32,711 nt of DNA from Bacillota bacterium. GTDB taxonomy: Bacteria > Bacillota > Sulfobacillia > Sulfobacillales > JAIMBI01. The notes beneath the pieces are model-generated. The model saw only the letters and a program-made list of their open reading frames with translations. It was not told where the DNA came from and made no database searches. This document shows, in pieces, positions 15,868-22,046 of the stretch. The stretch spans positions 1 through 32,711 of the forward strand of contig JAJZWV010000042.1 in NCBI GenBank assembly GCA_021846505.1, given 5' to 3'. The translations under genes were made by a program, and so were the position numbers. Each line of letters starts with the position of its first letter. The stretch's first letter is position 1.

Positions 15868-17564
15868 ACACCTCGGGCACTACCGCGCTTGGCTACTCTT
15901 GGGCCGACCTCATTGTCGGCGGCGCCCTCTTGGCGGCTTTAGCCGGCTTGCTGACCCTTATTACCCACCACGCTGCCTTTGCCCCCGAAAGCGGATCCGT
16001 GAGCCTCGCTTGGTCCAACCTGCCGCTGGATGCCTTATTTTCCTGGCTCCGCATGCTGGCAGCTTACGTGCTGTCGCTGGGGTTTGCCGTGGTGTATGCC
16101 TACCAGGCGGCGTTCAATTCCCGCGCCGAGCGGTATCTCATCCCGATTTTGGACGTGCTCCAGTCCATCCCCATTCTGTCGTTCCTGCCGGCCGTGCTGC
16201 TGCTGTTTATCGCCCTGTTCCCGGGGTCTTCACTGGGCCCCAACCTGGCGTCCGTCGTACTGATTTTCACCAGCCAGGTGTGGAACATGGTGTTTGGCTT
16301 GTACAACGGCTTCATCACCATTCCCCAGGACCTGCGCGAGACGGCGCGGTCACTCGGCCTCACCCGCTGGCAGCGCTTTCGAACACTGGAGCTTCCCTAC
16401 GCAATGCACGGCTTAGTGTGGAACTCCATGATGTCGTGGGCCGGCGGCTGGTTCTTTTTGATGGCCGCCGAGATGTTTTCCCTGGGCAACAAAAGCTACC
16501 AGCTGCAAGGGCTGGGCACGTTTCTGCAGACGGCCGCCAACCAAGGCAACTGGCTGGCAGAGTGGCTGGGGCTGGCCACCCTCGTGGCGGTCATTGTGCT
16601 GATGGACCAGCTGGTGTTTCGGCCGGTGTTGGCCTGGTCCGAAAAGTTTAAAATGGAAACCGTCGGCGGTGAGCCCGCCCGCTCCGCCGTGCTGCGCGTG
16701 GTGCGCCGCTCGGCGCTCTTGGCCGCGTTTTCGGACCGCGTCTGGGCGCCCATCTCGGAGTGGAGCGACCGGCGGTTTCGCCCCCGGGCGCGGCGGCGGC
16801 CGCGGCCCGCGATCGCGTCAGGGCTCGGCCTCTTGCGCACGCTGTTGGTGGGTGCGTCGGTGGTGGCCGCCGTCGCGGTATTTCGGGACGCAGTGCATCT
16901 CCTGTCGACCGCCTGGCCGGCGTGGAGGATGGTGCTGCTGGCCACCGGTGCCACCCTGGCGCGGGTGGCCATCAGCCTTGCCATCTCGGTGGGCTGGACC
17001 GTTCCCGTCGGGGTGGCCGTGGGCTTGAATCGGCGCTTGGCCCAAAAGCTCACGCCGCTCATCCAAATTGCGGCGTCTGTGCCGGCCACTGCGCTGTTTC
17101 CCAGCGTGGTGGCCCTGCTGCTGCACCTGGAGGGCGGCCTCAATGTGTCTGCCATTGTGCTGATGGTGCTGGGTACTCAGTGGTACATCCTGTTCAACGT
17201 CATCGCGGGCGCCAGCGCTATCCCGGAAGACTTGAAAGAAGCGAGCCGATTGTTTCACCTCGACGGCTGGCAAAAGTGGCGCACGCTGATTCTGCCGGCG
17301 ATTTACCCGTATCTCATTACCGGGCTCATCACCGCCAGCGGCGGGGCTTGGAATGCCAGCATCGTCGCAGAGTATGTCTCGTTCCAGGGCCATGTCCACC
17401 ACGTGTTTGGGGTAGGCTGTCTCATTTCCCAAAGTGCGCTGGACGGCCACTTTGGCCTGCTGCTGCTGTCTACTGCGTCCTTGGCCGCCACCGTGGTGCT
17501 GGTGAACCGGCTGGTGTGGCGGCGGCTGTACCGGGAAGCCGCCGACCGCTATTCGCTACAATAG
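15864..17564 (+). CDS. ABC transporter permease, two fused NitT/TauT-type domains
   Basis: A 566-residue membrane protein carrying two binding-protein-dependent permease domains in tandem. The first has the EAA-type cytoplasmic loop IPQDLRETARSLGLTRWQRF near residues 153-172. The second has IPEDLKEASRLFHLDGWQKW near 452-475. Such loops dock on the ATPase. The spacing and sequence fit the nitrate/sulfonate/taurine importer family (SsuC/TauC-like), and the fusion would supply both halves of the pore from one chain. The ATG at 15864 has AAAGGGAG and overlaps the preceding 38-codon ORF. The ATPase gene follows 130 bp downstream. No substrate-binding protein is encoded nearby, so the substrate is unknown. 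Confidence 0.9.
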   Translation: MNTSGTTALGYSWADLIVGGALLAALAGLLTLITHHAAFAPESGSVSLAWSNLPLDALFSWLRMLAAYVLSLGFAVVYAYQAAFNSRAERYLIPILDVLQSIPILSFLPAVLLLFIALFPGSSLGPNLASVVLIFTSQVWNMVFGLYNGFITIPQDLRETARSLGLTRWQRFRTLELPYAMHGLVWNSMMSWAGGWFFLMAAEMFSLGNKSYQLQGLGTFLQTAANQGNWLAEWLGLATLVAVIVLMDQLVFRPVLAWSEKFKMETVGGEPARSAVLRVVRRSALLAAFSDRVWAPISEWSDRRFRPRARRRPRPAIASGLGLLRTLLVGASVVAAVAVFRDAVHLLSTAWPAWRMVLLATGATLARVAISLAISVGWTVPVGVAVGLNRRLAQKLTPLIQIAASVPATALFPSVVALLLHLEGGLNVSAIVLMVLGTQWYILFNVIAGASAIPEDLKEASRLFHLDGWQKWRTLILPAIYPYLITGLITASGGAWNASIVAEYVSFQGHVHHVFGVGCLISQSALDGHFGLLLLSTASLAATVVLVNRLVWRRLYREAADRYSLQ

Positions 17565-17694
17565 TGCTGCGACAAGGACGAGAAGTGCAAGCCTACGAGA
17601 GGCTGGCCGCAGCTCAGCGCCACGGTGGCAGCGGATAGCACGGGCGGAGAGCGGCAGCGCACCAAGTACCGAGGGAGAAAGGAGGCGGCGCCTC

Positions 17695-19053
17695 ATGGCT
17701 CGGGCAACCCCTTTGCCAGCGGCGGGCGACACGCTGGTGCGCCTGCTGGGCGTCAGCAAAACGTACGCCCAGCCCGACGGCTACGACATTCGCGTGCTGG
17801 AAGATATTACGCTGGACTTTCACCCCGGGGAATTTGTGGCGCTGCTGGGCCCATCCGGCTCCGGCAAATCCACCCTGCTCCGCATTGTCACCGGCCTCCA
17901 GGAGCCTTCGTATGGGACCGTACTGTATCGGGGGCGCCCCGTGACGGGGCCAAACCTCAAAGCCGCCATGGTGTTTCAGTCCTTTGCGCTGTATCCCTGG
18001 CTCACCGTGGCTCAAAACGTGGAGCTCGGGCTTGCCGCCAAGGGTGTGCCGGCAGCCGTGCGCCGCGAGCGCACGAGCCGGCTGGTGGAGCTGATTGGCT
18101 TAGACGGCTACGAGGACGCCTTCCCCAAAGAACTGTCCGGCGGGATGCGCCAGCGGGTCGGGTTTGCCCGCGCGCTCGCGGTGGAGCCTGAACTGCTGTG
18201 CATGGATGAGCCGTTTTCCGCCCTGGACTTTCTGACGGCCGAAAACCTCCGGTCCGAGTTGCTGGATTTGTGGCTCGACCAAAAGATTCCCACCCAATCG
18301 ATTTTGATGGTGACCCACGGCATCGAAGAAGCGGTGTTTATGGCGGACCGGATTGTGATTTTGTCCAAAAATCCTGCCCGCGTCGTGGCGGACCTCTCGG
18401 TGCCGCTGCCCCACCCCCGCAACCGCAAAGCGCCCGAATTCACCCAGCTGGTGGACCAGGTGTACAAAGTCGTCACCGGCTGGGACGAAACGCCCGAGGC
18501 GCGCCAGGAGGAAGCCCGGGCCGAGGCTGCCGGCGAGCGGCCGCGCCTAAAGCCGCTGCCGTCTGGCCACCTCTCCATGCTGACGGGGCTGCTGGAGCTG
18601 GTGGCGGATCGCGGTGGGCGCGACGACCTCTACCGCCTGGGCTCGGAGCTGCTGCTGGAAGTGGACGACCTGCTGCCGGTCACGGACACCGCGGAGCTGT
18701 TCCATCTGGCGGAGGTCCAGGAGGGCGATCTCATCCTCACCGACCTTGGCCGGCAGTTTTGCGAGGCGGAGAACCCCGAGCGGCATGCCATCATTCATGC
18801 GGAGCTAATGCACATTCCGATATTTCGGCTCATCCTGCGGGTGCTGGATTCGAAGGCCAACCGCAGCATGGTCAAGGAATTTTTCAACGACATCCTGGAG
18901 GAGCACTTTTCCGTCAATGATGCGGAAGCCCAGCTTCGGACCGCCATTTACTGGGGGCGCTACGCCGACCTCTTTCACTATGACCCTGACACGGAAACGC
19001 TGTACCTTCCCGAGCCCGACCCTGAGGACGAAGCCTCCTCCGCCCCGGGATGA
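17695..19053 (+). CDS. ABC transporter ATP-binding protein with C-terminal AAA-associated domain
   Basis: The ATPase of the NitT/TauT-type importer, 452 residues against about 250 for a plain ATPase. Visible parts are Walker A GPSGSGKST (52-60), the Q-loop Gln95 in MVFQSFALYPW, signature LSGGMRQ (147-153), Walker B ending in LLCMDE (167-172), D-loop SALD (175-178) and H-loop His208. The residues from about 280 onward form the AAA-associated C-terminal domain (PF09821-like by recognition): LSMLTGLLELVADRGGRDDL, LTDLGRQFCEAE and LLPVTDTAELFHLAEV. This domain is predicted to be regulatory. The ATG at 17695 has AAAGGAGG. The final codons contain a CCTCCGCCC stretch complementary to the hsp20 ribosome binding site. 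Confidence 0.92.
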   Translation: MARATPLPAAGDTLVRLLGVSKTYAQPDGYDIRVLEDITLDFHPGEFVALLGPSGSGKSTLLRIVTGLQEPSYGTVLYRGRPVTGPNLKAAMVFQSFALYPWLTVAQNVELGLAAKGVPAAVRRERTSRLVELIGLDGYEDAFPKELSGGMRQRVGFARALAVEPELLCMDEPFSALDFLTAENLRSELLDLWLDQKIPTQSILMVTHGIEEAVFMADRIVILSKNPARVVADLSVPLPHPRNRKAPEFTQLVDQVYKVVTGWDETPEARQEEARAEAAGERPRLKPLPSGHLSMLTGLLELVADRGGRDDLYRLGSELLLEVDDLLPVTDTAELFHLAEVQEGDLILTDLGRQFCEAENPERHAIIHAELMHIPIFRLILRVLDSKANRSMVKEFFNDILEEHFSVNDAEAQLRTAIYWGRYADLFHYDPDTETLYLPEPDPEDEASSAPG

Positions 19054-19089
19054 CCGCCCGCCCGCTTGCCATACTAGCGGGCGGAGGTG
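19037..19089 (+). promoter_or_regulatory. Structured leader of hsp20 with alternative pairings over the ribosome binding site
   Basis: The hsp20 site GGAGGTG lies at 19083-19089. Two upstream arms can pair with it. CCGCCCGC (19058-19065) pairs with GCGGGCGG (19077-19084) as an 8-bp stem with an 11-base loop, covering the first two bases of the site. CCTCCGCCC (19037-19045), inside the last codons of the ABC ATPase, pairs exactly with GGGCGGAGG (19079-19087) and covers all of GGAGG. The two are mutually exclusive. Such masking resembles RNA thermometers known for small heat-shock genes, or coupling to translation of the upstream ORF; the first stem could instead act in transcription termination. 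Pairing is seen; function is inferred. Confidence 0.45.
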
Positions 19090-19093
19090 TGAC

Positions 19094-19534
19094 ATGCCCC
19101 TATTGCGGCTGGATCCGACGGACTGGGACAACTGGCGCGGCGACATGCTGCGGATGTGGAACCGCTTTACACCTGACGGATGGACGGTGGGCAACCAGCC
19201 TGCCTACTGGGTGATTGACGCGGGTGACCACGTGCGCATGGAAATGGAAATCCCCGGGGTGGATCCCAAAGGCGTCGAGCTGGATGTGGACGACCAAACC
19301 ATCAGCGTGCGCGGGCAGTGGCCCGACCATGGGATTGGGATGGAGACCGGGCGGCGCCAAGGCGAGTTCAGCCTGACGCTCGCGCTGCCGGCGGCGGTCA
19401 ACCCGGACCGCGCCAGCGCGGAGTTTCACCACGGGCTCCTGCGGGTGGAGATGCCCAAAGCCGTGGGCCCGCGCCGCCGGCTGGACATTCATGTGCCCAC
19501 CGGCAGCTTGGCCGAATCCACCCAGCCGATGTGA
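19094..19534 (+). CDS. Hsp20/alpha-crystallin family small heat-shock protein
   Basis: An ATP-independent holdase chaperone of 146 residues that binds unfolding proteins under stress. The alpha-crystallin domain begins near residue 37 (PAYWVIDAGDHVRMEMEIPG) and includes VDPKGVELDVDDQTISVRGQ and the conserved HHGLLRVEMPKA near residues 115-126, equivalent to the usual A.F.NGVL.I.LPK. A C-terminal I-x-V motif (DIHVP) is present for oligomer contacts. The ATG at 19094 is five bases from GGAGGTG. It follows the ABC ATPase by only 40 bp, and its binding site lies inside a potential hairpin. A strong hairpin terminator follows the stop. Confidence 0.92.
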   Translation: MPLLRLDPTDWDNWRGDMLRMWNRFTPDGWTVGNQPAYWVIDAGDHVRMEMEIPGVDPKGVELDVDDQTISVRGQWPDHGIGMETGRRQGEFSLTLALPAAVNPDRASAEFHHGLLRVEMPKAVGPRRRLDIHVPTGSLAESTQPM

Positions 19535-19546
19535 CCGCCAGCACCG

Positions 19547-19576
19547 GCGGCGGTGCGCCCGCGAGCGCACCGCCGC
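19547..19576. terminator. Bidirectional hairpin terminator between convergent genes
   Basis: GCGGCGGTGCG (19547-19557) pairs perfectly with CGCACCGCCGC (19566-19576) around an 8-base loop. It starts 12 bp after the hsp20 stop and lies 8 bp beyond the end of the convergent 19585-19851 gene. T-runs are short (TTGG), so efficiency is uncertain. A second palindrome (CCGGGCGC-TT-GCGCCCGG) lies inside the end of the leftward gene. Confidence 0.55.
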
Positions 19577-19584
19577 TTGGTGCG

Positions 19585-19851
19585 CTACGCCGGCGGGCCC
19601 GGGCGCTTGCGCCCGGACACCCAGCCCACCAGTGCCCCCAGCATCACCCCGTCAATGGCCGGCGGCAACGCCGATGGAGGCGGGCCAGACCACACCACCG
19701 TGATACCTTCCGCCACCAGCGCGCCGACGCCCACCGAAATCAGGAGCAGTGCCCAGCGCACTGGCTGCCGGCTCCTGGCGGCCACCACTGTCGCCCCGAG
19801 CAGCGCCGACATCACCGCAATCACCAGCGCCAGGACCAACTTCATGCCCAA
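19585..19851 (-). CDS. Small hypothetical membrane protein
   Basis: About 88 residues. It has an N-terminal hydrophobic segment (MKLVLALVIAVMSALLGATV), a second segment (WALLLISVGVGALVAEGITV) and a third, weaker one ending AIDGVMLGALVGWVSG, followed by a basic tail. No family is recognised. Start choice is between TTG 19851 (about six bases after GGAG) and ATG 19845. It is convergent with hsp20 and is preceded on the same strand by the VapBC relic. The hydrophobic pattern and codon use look like a real gene. Confidence 0.5.
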   Translation of the reverse strand: MGMKLVLALVIAVMSALLGATVVAARSRQPVRWALLLISVGVGALVAEGITVVWSGPPPSALPPAIDGVMLGALVGWVSGRKRPGPPA

Positions 19852-19886
19852 ACCACACTCCAGCCCCCCGACAGCAGTTCCCCCTA

Positions 19887-20498
19887 CTATAGCAGGAGGT
19901 CACGGGCCGCCACTGGCCGAGGGCGGTCGTCACCACGGCGCGGTGTCAAATAGGCGGACGCCGTGCGGCGGTAGTCCCGGTGGTTGTGCGTGACGAGGGG
20001 CACCCGGCGCAACAGTGCGGCCGCGGCAATGTGGCAATCAACCAGGCCGGGGCCGCGGTCCCGGGCGAGCTCTGCCGCCAAGCGCGCCTCGGCCGCGCCG
20101 ACCGGCAGCACTACCAGCGAATCCAACAGCCCCTCTCCCGCCAGCCGGCGCCGCAGCGCGGAGGTCCGCTGCCGCCGCCTCAAGTGCCGGATGACCACGT
20201 CCAAATCCACAATATAAGCAACGGAGCTGCTCACGCCTGAGGGCGGCGCTCCTCGCCCCCGCCGCCGGTCACGCATCCACTCGGTGAAGCCGTCTACGGT
20301 ATCGGGCAGGTCTTCGTGCCCTTCTTTGCCCCACGCGCCGGCTGACTCGTCCAGTGCACGCCACTGCGTCTGCCGAGTCACTTCTCGCCTCGCCGCCGCC
20401 ACCAAAAAGGCCGTCCGCTTTCACGGTCCGCTCAGTCGGTCGATGGCCTGGATCAAATCGCTGGGAAAGCGGATGGGAATCAATTTCAGCGTGCTCAC
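19887..20498 (-). pseudogene. Decayed VapBC toxin-antitoxin locus (nonsense codon, in-frame fusion, internal deletion)
   Basis: Read from GTG 20498 (with GGAGGGG upstream), the frame gives LIPIRFPSDLIQAIDRL, the usual start of a ribbon-helix-helix-type VapB antitoxin. It then meets an in-frame TGA at 20421-20423. The same frame continues with KRTAFLVAAARREVTRQ and ALDESAGAWGKEGHEDL, the usual VapB C-terminal half. No stop separates this from a PIN-domain toxin that begins near 20223 with YIVDLDVVIRHLR and ends with DCHIAAAALLRRVPLVTHN. About 35-40 residues expected in the middle of VapC, including the conserved Glu, appear to be missing. The part after the TGA could still be made as a fused 172-residue protein, but an active toxin is unlikely. 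Confidence 0.7.
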
Positions 20499-20743
20499 AA
20501 AACCCCTCCAGCTATACGCATGGTATATCATTCGGAGGCGGCACGCACCGCCGGACTCGAGGCCCACCAGCATCAGGGGGCCGACGCGTTCCGCGGCACA
20601 TGGATCGCTTTGCATGGGTCGGCGCGGCGACCTCATAAGCCGGGCGCGGGGGCACCCGGACGGACCAAACGGCGTCCGGCTCAGCGCGGTACCGCTGCTG
20701 ACAGCGGCGGTGGTGGAGCCCGTGCGGGACCTGCGGGGTCTAA

Positions 20744-21199
20744 TCACGAGATGGCCGCCGCATCGGCACAGCAGGGGAGAGTCTCTGCGATCGCCGGCTC
20801 CAGCCGGAGGCGTGCCCGCACCGCGTCAAGTCTATCGGGCACGTCCGGGATGCATGGGCAGGACATTAGCACTTCGCCCAGCCAAAACGCAGCTTCGGCC
20901 AGGCTTCCTGCCGCCTCCGCTCGGCAGGCCCGCTCAAAATAGACGTGGACGGGGTGAACGTGCAGCCAAACTTCGGAGCGCCGGGCGCGGCCGGGGCGGG
21001 GATCCCAGGCCAGCAGGCCCCAGGTTTGGAGCCGCCCCAGCGTCTCGCGCGCCGACCGCGCCGAACAGTCCCACAGCTGAGCCAGCTCCGCGATGGTCGC
21101 GGTCCGCGGGGCGCCCTCACCGGCGGGCGGAGGGGACTGGGCCAATAGCAGATACCGGTCCAGAAATACCGATCCCTTCGGCCCGATGTCCACGGCCAC
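20744..21199 (-). CDS. SgrR_N-type winged-helix regulator without a solute-binding domain
   Basis: About 151 residues. The N-terminal two thirds show FLDRYLLLAQ, then TIAELAQLWDCSARSARETL and LGRLQTWGLLAWDPRPGRAR. This matches the DNA-binding domain of SgrR-like regulators (L..RY..L, T..ELA..L.CS.R....LL..L...GW..W.PG.GR). Full SgrR proteins continue with a periplasmic-binding-like domain of over 350 residues, which is absent here. The remaining tail (YFERACRAEAAGSLAEAAFW to the end) is helical and unassigned. GTG starts at 21199 or 21193 are both possible after GAGGGAGG. It follows the ArsI-like gene by 17 bp on the same strand, so the two are probably co-transcribed. Confidence 0.65.
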   Translation of the reverse strand: MAVDIGPKGSVFLDRYLLLAQSPPPAGEGAPRTATIAELAQLWDCSARSARETLGRLQTWGLLAWDPRPGRARRSEVWLHVHPVHVYFERACRAEAAGSLAEAAFWLGEVLMSCPCIPDVPDRLDAVRARLRLEPAIAETLPCCADAAAIS

Positions 21200-21216
21200 C
21201 GCCCTCCCTCTTCGAA

Positions 21217-21681
21217 TTACCTAAGCGGCACGGCTTCTGAGCGCGGAGAAGTCGAGCCGCACGATGCTGGGCAACACGCGGCCGAAGGCATTGCACCCAA
21301 CGCACGGGATTCGCGCTCGGCCACATGGAAAACCTCCCAGCGGCGCCCGTCGGGGTCCACCACCCACACTTTGGTCTGCCGCGCGTGGCAGCACACGGTG
21401 TCGGCCTCCACGTCTACGTCTACGTCTGCGCCAGCAGCCTGGACGCGTCGCCGCGCCGCTTCCACGTCCTCGAGGGCCGACACCTCGATTCCGAAGTGCC
21501 CCCCTCGATCTAATTTATTGCCATCCTCCGCTGTGAGCGCCAGGTTCAGGTTGGGGTCATCCAGGAGAAACTGCGCGTACTCCGCAAACCGCCGCGCGGG
21601 CTCGCGACCCAGCAGCGTGGTGTAGAAGCGCACCGAGTCGCCTAAGTGAGCCACCGGCAGCGCGATGTGGACCCGACTCAA
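21217..21681 (-). CDS. arsI: ArsI/CadI-like vicinal-oxygen-chelate dioxygenase (C-As lyase family)
   Basis: A 154-residue glyoxalase/bleomycin-resistance-fold protein. It begins SRVHIALPVAHLGDSVRFY, with FYTTLLGREPARRFAEYAQF, LDDPNLNLAL, GGHFGIEV, then TVCCHARQTKVWVVDPDG and RWEVFHV. ArsI cleaves the C-As bond of trivalent organoarsenicals using Fe(II). Its known ligands are His5, His62 and Glu115, with a vicinal Cys pair at 96-97 for substrate. Here His5, His62, Cys97-Cys98 and Glu116 line up closely. The tail has further cysteines (SAACCPASCGS), a common feature of ArsI ends. The start is a TTG at 21681, with GGGAGGTGA upstream. No other ars genes are visible. CadI or another VOC enzyme is the alternative. 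Confidence 0.75.
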   Translation of the reverse strand: MSRVHIALPVAHLGDSVRFYTTLLGREPARRFAEYAQFLLDDPNLNLALTAEDGNKLDRGGHFGIEVSALEDVEAARRRVQAAGADVDVDVEADTVCCHARQTKVWVVDPDGRRWEVFHVAERESRALGAMPSAACCPASCGSTSPRSEAVPLR

Positions 21682-22046
21682 TCATCTCACCTCCCGGCCA
21701 ATCGTAGCGCCCGGGGCACCCGCCCAAAAATGGAGAGATGCGCGCAACATCCTGCCGGTTTCGCCTGCTGGCTCCCACAGCCGCAGCTCGCTTGGCTCAC
21801 TGCCGGATCACACGGCGGATGACCAGGCACTGGGCCTGCCAGTGCTCATGGGCGCCGAAGACTTCTCCCGGCTGTCGACGGCCGCCGCTGTGCCAGAGCC
21901 GGGAATCCCTTGGCCTGCGGCGGCTTGGGGCGAGAAGGCCGACCTGGCTGCGCTTGCTCCGCACCACACCCGTGAGACGTTCCTCAGCGCGCTCGCGCCA
22001 AGCCGGCCAATGAGTGAGCGGGGCGCACGCGCCATTCGCGTCGCGC
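21682..22046. other. Intergenic region between the ArsI-like and GH57 genes
   Basis: About 365 bp with no confident gene. The plus strand contains a coding-like stretch (GLPVLMGAEDFSRL near 21835-21875, then ALAPHHTRETFL) that faintly resembles the end of M20-type metallopeptidases, whose members carry GGEDF and a later HH. There is no start, no length and no other conserved block, so this is at best a relic. A weak leftward promoter for the ArsI-like gene could be ATCGTA (21701-21706, TACGAT on the minus strand) with GCCCAA (21722-21727) 15 bases away. Confidence 0.35.

Noticed and set aside
17553-17572. TACAAT at the end of the permease as a promoter for the ABC ATPase
   Set aside because: The match is good for a -10 (17557-17562) but no -35 is visible, and the string consists of the last permease codons and stop; co-transcription is simpler.
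17585-17638. A 17-codon GTG-started ORF between permease and ATPase
   Set aside because: Only a weak purine stretch precedes it, it is very short, and nothing ties it to its neighbours.
21835-22010. Possible M20 peptidase remnant upstream of the ArsI-like gene
   Set aside because: Only a GAEDF string and a later HH recall the family; too little to list as a gene relic.
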